Part shown: piece after piece, positions 18,354-26,575 of the stretch
Layout of the letters: each line of letters begins with the position of its first letter
Position numbering within the stretch: position 1 is the first letter of the stretch
Source: Pseudomonadota bacterium
GTDB taxonomy: Bacteria > Pseudomonadota > Gammaproteobacteria > UBA9339
DNA: 32,854 bases
Reading direction: 5' to 3'
Assembly (NCBI GenBank): GCA_021781615.1
Contig: JAJXWM010000018.1
Span: 1 to 32,854, forward strand
Position numbers and translations under genes: made by a program
Notes under the pieces: model-generated
What the model saw: only the letters and a program-made list of their open reading frames with translations
Database searches by the model: none
Told to the model about the DNA's origin: nothing

Positions 18354-19174
18354 CTGGGGAGGAGGATAACCTTTTTTACTCCCTCACCATAGGAAAATAC
18401 CCTAATGCTGAGTGGAAGAGGTTTGCTCACATCATACGAAGCAACATACTTTGCATTGGCAAGGAAAATATCCGTTGCTACCTCAGCAAGGTTTTTGACC
18501 ATTATCTCACCCTCTGGGCTATCTGGATTAAAATAATAATAATTATCTCCATCTCTAAAGATTGCTGTTATATGCCTACCAAGCCCATACTCAACATGGA
18601 CCAATCTACCATCTGGAATAATATTTTCCGCAATTAATAACTGCTTCAGTTGTTCCAAAGTGAATAAAGAACCTATCGCATATTCTTTTTGAAGCCCCAT
18701 CCCTTGGATTACATCTAAATCTCCCCGCGCTACCGATAAATAATCTGAAGTATGGTGAAAAAATTGGATCAACGAAACAAATCGTTCAAAGTTTTCTGTT
18801 TCCTGGGCATTTAATTCCCTTACACCATCCCAGCTAGCAATTAACTCTACAGTGGATTTAAACCAATCATAATCATCCTGCGACCTGAGCTCGCTTTGCC
18901 TATGAGTTGGTGGAGGAGAGGGCCTTAACCACTGAAGAAATCGTCGCCCCAGTCCTGGTGGATCATAAGACCGTAACTGACTGATAGCTTCAAATGCTTT
19001 AGTCTGTGCTCGTTGCAACCCCTTGGTATACAACCACAAAGAAGAAATCCCATTACAATATCCTCTTCCCTTCCGAAGAAACTGCCCCACCAACTCTTTA
19101 TCCCTATGTTTTCCCTTAGATAAAAAAACACTCAAGTTATCTAGCACTTTTTTTTGGCTAACATCTAATGGCAT
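18344..19174 (-). CDS. Candidate papain-like (YopT/C58-type) cysteine protease
   Basis: 276 aa; AGGAGG precedes ATG 19174. The chain shows the spaced signature of C58-type papain-like peptidases: Cys40 in GRGYCNGISSLWL, His201 in GRHITAIF, then after 15-17 residues a YYYFNPDSPEGE turn. In YopT-like enzymes that turn reads FDPN and carries the third catalytic residue; here Asn216 or Asp218 would serve. Between them lies a poorly conserved helical region with a Pro-rich loop (RPSPPPTH). There is no signal peptide, so export, if any, would be by a dedicated system. The gene is immediately upstream of, and overlaps, the ankyrin gene. The family call rests on motif spacing only, so confidence is moderate. 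Confidence 0.5.
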   Translation of the reverse strand: MPLDVSQKKVLDNLSVFLSKGKHRDKELVGQFLRKGRGYCNGISSLWLYTKGLQRAQTKAFEAISQLRSYDPPGLGRRFLQWLRPSPPPTHRQSELRSQDDYDWFKSTVELIASWDGVRELNAQETENFERFVSLIQFFHHTSDYLSVARGDLDVIQGMGLQKEYAIGSLFTLEQLKQLLIAENIIPDGRLVHVEYGLGRHITAIFRDGDNYYYFNPDSPEGEIMVKNLAEVATDIFLANAKYVASYDVSKPLPLSIRVFSYGEGVKKVILLPRWF

Positions 19175-19211
19175 AAGATCATTCCTCCTACATAAGTACT
19201 AAATTAGCTAT

Positions 19212-19254
19212 GGTCCTGTTGAAACTGAAAAAAGCATTCATTTTCAACAGGACC
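19212..19254. repeat. 13-bp-stem hairpin (CCTGTTGAAA family)
   Basis: GGTCCTGTTGAAA (19212-19224) pairs perfectly with TTTCAACAGGACC (19242-19254). There is no T-run on the minus strand. It lies between the IPT gene and the protease-like gene and may reduce read-through, but its end sequence matches the MITE-like element at 15702-15809. Confidence 0.75.
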
Positions 19255-19284
19255 TTAAAGAGCGGCTTGACCCTTGACCTTAAC

Positions 19285-20640
19285 TCAATCAGTAGAATAA
19301 ATGGGAGCAGCTGAAACAGAAGCGTCAGTAGAATAAAAGGGAGCAACTGAAGCAGGAGCTTCAGTAGAATAAAAGGGAGCTGCGCCCTGGGGGTCATAAG
19401 CAGTAAATTCAATATCCCCGCGGTTTTTATTAAAACATAACATTTTATGTTTGTGTAAAATAAAAACTGTTGCTGTAGTCAAAACTCCTACTGCACCAAG
19501 AGTTGGGGCTATGACAGCTGGAATAATCCATGACTTAGAAGCGCCGGGGGTGGATACACTACTGTCGTCAATAAGAATAGATTTTCTTTTTGAAGATATT
19601 TGATCAGAGTTGCTTACCTGTACATCCCACTTCCTTAAAAATATCTCTGAGTTATCTGCAATATTTATAACACAAACAATCTTCTCATTGGTTACCGTTA
19701 TAATGGTTGCTGCAATCGTATCAACATCGCTTATGAGCAGCACCTGTATCCCATCTACCCCATTAATGAAGTTAATACCGTAGATAGTGATTGTCAAAAT
19801 GCCATCAATAACTTGTGTCTCTATGGTATCTATTTCTGGTGTTAAACCACTTTGAAGTAAAAACCCTTTAACCAAAGTACCCGTTCCTCCATCTGGATTG
19901 GTTACTACAACATCCCAAGAGCCAACTAGAGTTTGTGGAGTGCTAGTAAGATCGATATTACAAGTAATCTGATTAGAGGTCACTCCTGTAACTATTACAT
20001 TTATTGTATTGCTTCCACTTACAAGCTTTACCGTTGGTTTTACGCTTCCAGTTGCAAAATTATTTCCGGTAATGGTAGTTGTAATAACATTCCCGATTAC
20101 ACCCGCATCCTTACTAAAAGATAAAACTGTGGGCGCCAAAAGCGGGGAATTGCTCATGCTTGACGAACCACTTCCGCTTGAAGAACTGCTTGTGCTTGAG
20201 GAGCTACGTTGATTTAGAGATGAAGCAGTATTGTTATAAATTGGTGGCTCGATTACCTGGATAGTAATATTCTTTTGGTCACATACCTCGGTATATGTCG
20301 AAGCGTTATATATTGCTGTAAGCTCTGTAGAAAAATTGCCAACAGATATCGGATCATAAAATTTCAGGGTAACATTGCAAACATTCCCATAACATTGACT
20401 GCCGACAATCTGCGCAAAAGGACCGGTATTATTAAATAGTACACCAGTACCATGAACCGTGTCATAACTCCAACAGTAGCAACCAGTAGCATTTTGTCCC
20501 CGATATACACTGGCTGGTAGCGGATCTATATTGCAACAAGTACTACTACCCTCATCTACACACCAACCATACGTAACATTCGGAGTGATAACAACTATTA
20601 CTAAAAATAACATCGATAATAAAAAACGATAATGGCGCAT
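19285..20640 (-). CDS. Exported membrane-anchored IPT/TIG-domain protein with repeated Tyr motif tail
   Basis: 451 aa from ATG 20640 (GAGG 9 nt upstream). The longer frame from 20682 overlaps the upstream gene and is less likely. A signal peptide (ending NVTYGW) leads to a Cys-rich N-terminal domain (about 28-135), a Ser-rich linker and two IPT/TIG immunoglobulin-like domains (about 165-255 and 260-345; APTVLSFSKDAGVIGNVITT, WDVVVTNPDGGTG). One transmembrane segment follows (about 373-395), then basic KHK and a tail with three 12-residue repeats: APFYSTEAPASV, APFYSTDASVSA and APIYSTD. The DNA repeats with a 36-bp period at 19306-19390. It lies 28 nt after the propeller gene, so the two are probably co-transcribed. 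An adhesive surface role is inferred. Confidence 0.7.
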   Translation of the reverse strand: MRHYRFLLSMLFLVIVVITPNVTYGWCVDEGSSTCCNIDPLPASVYRGQNATGCYCWSYDTVHGTGVLFNNTGPFAQIVGSQCYGNVCNVTLKFYDPISVGNFSTELTAIYNASTYTEVCDQKNITIQVIEPPIYNNTASSLNQRSSSSTSSSSSGSGSSSMSNSPLLAPTVLSFSKDAGVIGNVITTTITGNNFATGSVKPTVKLVSGSNTINVIVTGVTSNQITCNIDLTSTPQTLVGSWDVVVTNPDGGTGTLVKGFLLQSGLTPEIDTIETQVIDGILTITIYGINFINGVDGIQVLLISDVDTIAATIITVTNEKIVCVINIADNSEIFLRKWDVQVSNSDQISSKRKSILIDDSSVSTPGASKSWIIPAVIAPTLGAVGVLTTATVFILHKHKMLCFNKNRGDIEFTAYDPQGAAPFYSTEAPASVAPFYSTDASVSAAPIYSTD

Positions 20641-20668
20641 ATTATTTAGCCTCATCTTTAAATTGTTT

Positions 20669-23110
20669 TTACTCTGCTGCATACCCTACTATCGTCAGTG
20701 CAGAAGCAATAGCAAGAGCATCAACCTCTTTATCTTTTATACCGCAGCCTAGATTCAACCAGCTCTTATTTAAACTATCCCACTGGGCAATATAATTCAT
20801 CGTTTTTCCGCCAGCAGTACTAAAACTACCACCAGCATAAATACTATCATTAAGAGCAATCATAGTATAGATAGAGCCATTTACACCAGGATCTGCAACT
20901 AAGCCACTACTATCGATCAACGCTGACCAGCTTTGATTAACGCTATCCCATTTGACAATATTATTTGCTGTCACTAAACCAGCTTTACTAAATTTGCCTC
21001 CAACATACAGGTCACTACCTAACGTTGTTAAAGCAAAAACATCGTCAGTAGCAGCAATTCCACCGGAATCTAACAGTGCTGACCATTCGTTTGTTCCAAC
21101 ATTCCACTTGGCGATCTTATTTATGGTAGTACCTCCAGCAGAAGTAAAATTTCCACCAGCATAAATATTGCCATTCATATTAGTTAAGGCATTAACAGGT
21201 CTATCTGTACCTGAAAATGCCGACCATTTCTTATCTGAACCAGACCATTTAGTGAAATTCTTTACCATCACTCCATCAATTGTCATGGTAAAGTAACCGC
21301 CAACATAAAGATCACTACCAACGCTGGTCAGGGCATAAATAGAGTTGGCCGACCCTGCAATGCCATGGTTCAAAGCCTGCCAAGAAGAACTGTCCCCATC
21401 CCATTTAGCAATATTATTTACTGTAAGTCCCCCTTGCGTTGTAGCAAAATGGCCGCCCACATAAAGAGCATCATTTACATTACTCAAAGCAGAAACCGGT
21501 CCTCCCAAGCCTGGATTATCGCCCGTGGAACTAGATAATCCAGACCACGTTGAACCATTCCACTTAGCTATATTATTTACTGTGGTTGATCCTACGCCAG
21601 TAAATGACCCACCCACATAAAGATCACCTCGCATACTAGCAAAAGCATAAACTGGTTTACCAATACCAGCGCCAGCACTTTCAGTTAACGCGGACCATGT
21701 TGAGCCATCCCATTTTGCAATATATCCGGTGTTATCAGCCTCTCCTGCTTTGCTAAATTTCCCCCCAACATAAAGGGATTTATCGTAGCTTGCGGTAAAA
21801 GTACTGCTCTTCTCGTAATCTGTATAATCAACCCAGTTGTATGTTGTTGGAGAGCTCCCTTTCTTAGCTTCCTCTTTTTTTCCTACCACAGTTACCGAGA
21901 TTTTTCCTAATGTACTCGGAATAGTTTGCAAACTAATACCTGTTCCATCATAATTTTTTTCACGAGCTTTAAACCATACCAAACAACTTTCGCCACTAGC
22001 TAAAGAAACACCAGGCGAACTACCAGAAATAATATTGCAATCTGTCTCATATACACAGGCCTCATCACCTATAGCGCCATCATTTTTGGCGCAGTATTTA
22101 ACAACAGGCTTGGCTTCAGGTAAACCATCCAATAAATTTCCACCAACTTGTATATCACTTATCAGCATGTTTCTTCCAACCCCAGGATCAGTAATAGTAT
22201 TAGTGATTTTTACCGACCGATATCCCAGATGGTTTGCTGATGAATCTTGATTTATTGCAATTGATAAGCCGCCCACAGCAAGAACATTTTTAAGATAGGA
22301 GCTAATATTTGATCCTGTAGCTTGTAAAATCCCCCAATCTCCAGGATGATCATAATTAACGGTTAAAGAGAAAGTACAAGATGTCCCAGGAGCAAGGGAA
22401 GCACCATTACAGGCGCCGCTACCAGTATTATCAATGGTGACCACCTCTTCTCCTCTTGGATTGTCAAATGGTGTCTGCCAAGATATAGCAGGATTTTGCC
22501 AGCTAAATGCACCGGTATTGGTATAGCTAAACTTTCTCATTACCGGGGACTTTTTGTTTGTTGCTACCAAGATATCGGAGTTTTGAGGGGTGGTGCCTTC
22601 AGATAACTGTAAAGAGGTATTAGCTACCGCTACGCTTGCTATTAGTGTTTTATCACCATTATAGGTAAGAACAGCTTGACCACTGCCATACGCTTCCTGG
22701 GTAGCAATTAGTGGAGCTTCGCATGTACCTTCAGGCGGCAAAGATTTACAGCCTTCGCCAATCGTACCTGCAGTTACACCATTAATACCACCTCTAATTT
22801 CTATACTTTCTACTGTTACCGACTTAGCAGAATTATTGATCAATTTTATATATTGTGTTCCCGGAGCAATAAAATAAACACCGTCATCATCCAATGTCCC
22901 CGTCGAGGTCGGATCATTCCCTGAATTATTGTCATGGGAAGATAATATCGAAGCAATTATTACACCAGCAATTCCCACTCCGCAGGTGGCAAGCCCAGCA
23001 GCTATAGCTCCTGCATTGTAATTTTTGGAAGCGGCATAACTTGGTCTTACAGAAAAAAGAAATAGACAGAAAAATAATATGATTACCCTTTTGGGATTAC
23101 TAATATGCAT
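20669..23110 (-). CDS. Secreted seven-bladed beta-propeller surface protein
   Basis: 813 aa from ATG 23110, preceded by GGAGG 4 nt away; the in-frame ATG at 23161 lacks such a site. A signal peptide (ending PSYAAS) is followed by a Gly/Ala-rich hydrophobic stretch (AIAAGLATCGVGIAGVIIAS), Ig-like domains (about 60-430, with repeated Cys pairs) and seven repeats of about 50 residues from about 455 to the end. Each repeat carries LYVGGxF, IAKWxGxxWSAL and VxALxxxxxDLYVGG, so they should close into one seven-bladed propeller. Residues about 1-360 are paralogous to the divergent protein at 23382-26345, but this one lacks the DUF1566 tail. It is probably a surface or secreted binding protein; the ligand is unknown. 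Confidence 0.75.
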   Translation of the reverse strand: MHISNPKRVIILFFCLFLFSVRPSYAASKNYNAGAIAAGLATCGVGIAGVIIASILSSHDNNSGNDPTSTGTLDDDGVYFIAPGTQYIKLINNSAKSVTVESIEIRGGINGVTAGTIGEGCKSLPPEGTCEAPLIATQEAYGSGQAVLTYNGDKTLIASVAVANTSLQLSEGTTPQNSDILVATNKKSPVMRKFSYTNTGAFSWQNPAISWQTPFDNPRGEEVVTIDNTGSGACNGASLAPGTSCTFSLTVNYDHPGDWGILQATGSNISSYLKNVLAVGGLSIAINQDSSANHLGYRSVKITNTITDPGVGRNMLISDIQVGGNLLDGLPEAKPVVKYCAKNDGAIGDEACVYETDCNIISGSSPGVSLASGESCLVWFKAREKNYDGTGISLQTIPSTLGKISVTVVGKKEEAKKGSSPTTYNWVDYTDYEKSSTFTASYDKSLYVGGKFSKAGEADNTGYIAKWDGSTWSALTESAGAGIGKPVYAFASMRGDLYVGGSFTGVGSTTVNNIAKWNGSTWSGLSSSTGDNPGLGGPVSALSNVNDALYVGGHFATTQGGLTVNNIAKWDGDSSSWQALNHGIAGSANSIYALTSVGSDLYVGGYFTMTIDGVMVKNFTKWSGSDKKWSAFSGTDRPVNALTNMNGNIYAGGNFTSAGGTTINKIAKWNVGTNEWSALLDSGGIAATDDVFALTTLGSDLYVGGKFSKAGLVTANNIVKWDSVNQSWSALIDSSGLVADPGVNGSIYTMIALNDSIYAGGSFSTAGGKTMNYIAQWDSLNKSWLNLGCGIKDKEVDALAIASALTIVGYAAE

Positions 23111-23227
23111 AAAACCTCCATGTACCTCGATCCACGATCTATAACCTATCCAATCATCCAATATAATACACCTGGATCGAATTATAGACTAAATTGCCAT
23201 TTAAAGTCTATCTCAACGGACAGATAT

Positions 23228-23287
23228 TTTTGCAGTATTTTTGCGGTTGTAGATTTTAATCATGGCTTAAGGTAAAATACTGCAAAA
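23228..23287. promoter_or_regulatory. Perfect 14-bp inverted repeat in divergent promoter region
   Basis: TTTTGCAGTATTTT (23228-23241) and AAAATACTGCAAAA (23274-23287) are exact reverse complements separated by 32 nt, midway between the two divergent propeller genes. It could be a paired operator for a shared regulator or a cruciform-forming repeat. Confidence 0.6.
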
Positions 23288-23381
23288 TTTCATTAAGATA
23301 TATTTGTGTTTGTTTTTTTTGTGTGGTTAGCATTTTATAAATGTTGAGTCGCTTTTTAATTACAACTAGCAGGATATGGTT

Positions 23382-26345
23382 ATGAGCTCAAGAAAGCAAA
23401 AAGGTTTAATCGTAGCATTTCTTTTTCTATCCCTAAATTTTGTACAACCATCGGCAGCTGCTTCGTATAGTACTGAAGCAATAGTTGCTGGATTTGCCGG
23501 TGGTATTGGGATTGTTGGTGCTATGATTACCGCTTTAATATCTTCCAATAAAGATGGTAAATCCACTTCTAGTTCTAGTGAGTCTCCAACCCCAGAAGGA
23601 ACACTAGAGGTAACAGGGATAGTTATTGATAAACCTAATATACCAATGCAGCTAGTGTTAACCAATAAATCTACTGAATATCCAGTAACAGTAGTCGGTA
23701 TAGCATTGGATGGTAATATTCAAGGAGTTGCTAAGGGGACGATACCAGACAATTGCAAGCCTATTCCTAAAGGTGGAGCGGCAACCTGTAGTATTATATT
23801 AACAGCCAGTGAGGCTGCATATGGCAGTGGACAAGCTACTATTACTTATGCCGGTGGCGAAAAAACAGCAACCGCTGCTGTTAGTGTAGCGCCCACAGTG
23901 TTGGAGCTATACTCTGGTCCTGCTCCTACGGCTCCTTTGCCTGCTAGTACTAAAGTTATTACGGATATAATATTACAAGATGTGACAGATCCGGTTACGA
24001 CTTATAATTACTATTACAAGAATGCCGGCCCATTCGTCTGGCAAAGTCCTGGTGTGTTATGGCATGATACTTTTGACTCAACGCAAACACCTCCTGTTCC
24101 TACTCAATATGTTGAGCTGACAGATTCTAGCTCGGGGACTCAGTGTTCTTCTGGTTTATCTGTTAATGTTGGAGGTACATGTGCTTTTGGACTCAAGTAT
24201 AAAGAAAAGAACCCAGGTGATTGGGGAACAATTAAACCAGCTGGAACCAATCTCGGCGCTCCATTGCTGACCAATGTGTTAGCTGGTGGCGCTTTATCCG
24301 TAGCGCCAAATAATGACATAAGCGATTACCATTTAGGGTACCGGTCTATTAAGCTTACCAATACATATGCCAAGCCTATTACGATCAGCTATATCAAAGC
24401 AGAAGATGGTCCCCCTGCTTATCATCCTGGTGGTTCGGTGCCAGCTATTGTAAAAAGTACGCTGACTGGTAGTGATCCAACTTATGGCGGTTATCCTCAT
24501 ATTAAGTATTGCGATCCTGACGCAACCGATTGTGATGGGTATATAACAACCTGCCTTGAACCAGGCCCAGTCAGTAAACAACTTGCTGCCGGCCGTACGT
24601 GCCTTGTATGGTTCAAAGCGCTCAGCAGCAAAAGCGGCGTAGCCATCCCACTTAAAACCTTTCCGATCACTGAAGGTAGAATAAGAGTTGAGGCGCTAGG
24701 GAAAAAACCAAATGGTGAAGATCTTGATACCTATGAAAGAGTAAGTGTTTTTAATGCCACCTATTCAAACAACCTCTATGCTGGAGGTGATTTTGTCGAT
24801 TTGAATAGTTCGCCAGGTATATTGATTAGAATAGCCAAATGGGATGGCAACAACTGGAGCCCGCTCTGGTCATCGCCAACTGCACTGGGAGTGGGTGATG
24901 GTGCTGTAAAAGCGATGACAATCATGAAAGGAGATCTCTATATTGGCGGTACCTTTACATTAGCTGGAGGAGCACCCTTATCCAAAATAGCACGTTGGAA
25001 TGGGAATGCCTGGTTACCGCTAGGTGCTGGGATCGGAGGGGAAGGTAGCCCATCGGTAAACGCCTTAGCTACAGATGGTAGTAATCTTTATGCTGGAGGA
25101 TTGTTTACTGAGGTGAATGGTATTGATTATACAAATACGCCAAACGTAGCAAAATGGAATCCAACCGCAACTGGAACCTGGAGTCCATTAGGCAGTGGTC
25201 TAAACAACAAGGTAAATGCATTAACTATGTGGGGCACAGACTTGGTGGCTGGAGGAGCATTTACTCAGAGCTCATCGATCAACGACGCCAAACATGTTGC
25301 CAAGTTCAGTAATAGTTCAGGAGCATGGTCTGAGATAGCAGGGGGGTTTGCAAACGAAGTTTTGACTGTTGCCGGAGCTGTTAACGGGACTGATAATTAC
25401 TTATATGCAGTAGAGAGCAATGCACATTTGAACTACTTAAAAACAGGGGAGCAATCTTGGACGATAGGGGATAGCATAGGTGGGACTATATCCGCCGCGG
25501 CTTTAACCGCAACAAATTTTACAAACAGTAACCAAATCGATGCTCGAGTATTAGTATCTAATACAATTTATAATTGTAGCGGTACGGCAGGATCTGCGCT
25601 AGGGTGTGCGGCATCGTCATTCTTTGCTGGGTTATATACTCCATATTCTATAGTATGGGCTGGAAGCGATCTTTTTGCTTCTAATCCTGCTGGAACCTAC
25701 AAGGAGCCAGCGACTGCTTCTTCAAGGTCTCTTACGGGTGATTTTATTGGAAGGCAGTATGCACTCCAAACTGCTCCAGCGTTAAACATTACCAGTTATT
25801 ATGATCCCAATAGCCAGACAACCTATGCTACTGGAGATTATTGGCCGAATGTTGGTGAACCAGTTGGGCTGGTTTTTGCTTGTGGTGTTTCTGGCACGGA
25901 ATCTTCTCCTTGTACATCTGGCTATGTAGCAGCCTTAAGGGATCAAGCATCTGGTATTGCGTGGTGGCGGTCAGAAGTCTCTAATAGCAGTGGGGAAGTA
26001 AACCCCAATAAAATAGGTTTTGGAGACGACGGTGGTAGAGAAAATACTAAGCGAATTATATCATTTCTTGGTGAGACCCATGACTATGCTGCTGGTGTTG
26101 CTCATGACTATCAAGGGGGAGGATTTAAAGATTGGTATTTACCTTCGGGAAATGGTGGAGAATTAGCTGCCATGTATAACAATCTTAAGGCGCAAGGTAA
26201 GGGTTATTTTGTCAATGGTAACTACTGGAGTTCTACCGTCGCCAGTGATAGTAGAACTGTATGGTTCCAGTTCTTCTTAGATGGCTTTCAGGGTGGTAAA
26301 GATTTGCTTGCGAACCTTAAGGTTCGGGCTGTTCGGGCTTTTTAA
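23382..26345 (+). CDS. Secreted beta-propeller protein with C-terminal DUF1566 (Lcl-type) domain
   Basis: 987 aa from ATG 23382 (AGGA 7 nt upstream; the ATG at 23376 is too close to it). A signal peptide (ending PSAAAS) and a Gly/Ala hydrophobic stretch precede Ig-like domains paralogous to the divergent gene (shared GYRSIKLTNT, NPGDWGTI, GSGQATITYAGG). At about 460-700 are at least four recognisable propeller repeats (NLYAGGDF, DLYIGGTF, NLYAGGLF) with decayed ones after. Residues about 800-987 form a DUF1566 domain: GFKDWYLPSGNGGELAAMYN, NYWSST and KVRAVRAF. DUF1566 is found at the C-terminus of the Legionella Lcl adhesin, so a surface adhesin is plausible. A terminator follows at 26405. 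Confidence 0.8.
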   Translation: MSSRKQKGLIVAFLFLSLNFVQPSAAASYSTEAIVAGFAGGIGIVGAMITALISSNKDGKSTSSSSESPTPEGTLEVTGIVIDKPNIPMQLVLTNKSTEYPVTVVGIALDGNIQGVAKGTIPDNCKPIPKGGAATCSIILTASEAAYGSGQATITYAGGEKTATAAVSVAPTVLELYSGPAPTAPLPASTKVITDIILQDVTDPVTTYNYYYKNAGPFVWQSPGVLWHDTFDSTQTPPVPTQYVELTDSSSGTQCSSGLSVNVGGTCAFGLKYKEKNPGDWGTIKPAGTNLGAPLLTNVLAGGALSVAPNNDISDYHLGYRSIKLTNTYAKPITISYIKAEDGPPAYHPGGSVPAIVKSTLTGSDPTYGGYPHIKYCDPDATDCDGYITTCLEPGPVSKQLAAGRTCLVWFKALSSKSGVAIPLKTFPITEGRIRVEALGKKPNGEDLDTYERVSVFNATYSNNLYAGGDFVDLNSSPGILIRIAKWDGNNWSPLWSSPTALGVGDGAVKAMTIMKGDLYIGGTFTLAGGAPLSKIARWNGNAWLPLGAGIGGEGSPSVNALATDGSNLYAGGLFTEVNGIDYTNTPNVAKWNPTATGTWSPLGSGLNNKVNALTMWGTDLVAGGAFTQSSSINDAKHVAKFSNSSGAWSEIAGGFANEVLTVAGAVNGTDNYLYAVESNAHLNYLKTGEQSWTIGDSIGGTISAAALTATNFTNSNQIDARVLVSNTIYNCSGTAGSALGCAASSFFAGLYTPYSIVWAGSDLFASNPAGTYKEPATASSRSLTGDFIGRQYALQTAPALNITSYYDPNSQTTYATGDYWPNVGEPVGLVFACGVSGTESSPCTSGYVAALRDQASGIAWWRSEVSNSSGEVNPNKIGFGDDGGRENTKRIISFLGETHDYAAGVAHDYQGGGFKDWYLPSGNGGELAAMYNNLKAQGKGYFVNGNYWSSTVASDSRTVWFQFFLDGFQGGKDLLANLKVRAVRAF

Positions 26346-26404
26346 CTATTTAGCTGTTGAACAATTAAATAATATAAATCTACGGAAAGTTTTTGCGCTG
26401 TGCC

Positions 26405-26422
26405 AGAGCAACTGCTCTTTTT
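26405..26422 (+). terminator. Probable Rho-independent terminator
   Basis: AGAGC-AACT-GCTCT stem-loop followed by a run of five T, 60 nt after the stop codon of the propeller/DUF1566 gene. The stem is short. Confidence 0.55.
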
Positions 26423-26433
26423 AGTTTAAGAAA

Positions 26434-26575
26434 CAGGGTCAAGTCCCAACAACTGACAACGAAAGACGGTTAAATTAATTAGGAAACAGAAGAGGAAACA
26501 GGGTCAAGTCCCAACAACTGACAACGAATCAAGAGGAAACAGGGTCAAGTCCCAACAACTGACAACGAAAGACGG
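26434..26575. repeat. Three tandem copies of the GGGTCAAGTCCCAACAACT repeat
   Basis: Copies begin at 26434, 26499 and 26540, each followed by GACAACGAA; the first and third continue into AGACGGTTAAATTAATT. They lie directly 3' of the RAYT stop codon, and the third copy overlaps its end. A further copy with the same continuation is at 12810. Confidence 0.9.

Noticed and set aside
23366-23665. 99-codon minus-strand ORF at the start of the propeller/DUF1566 gene
   Set aside because: It is antisense to a clear signal peptide and Ig-like domain coding region and has no independent support.
26434-26575. Possible CRISPR-like array of three repeats
   Set aside because: Spacing is uneven (65 and 41 bp), spacers are mostly more repeat sequence, and no cas gene is near. 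The copies belong to the RAYT-associated repeat family.
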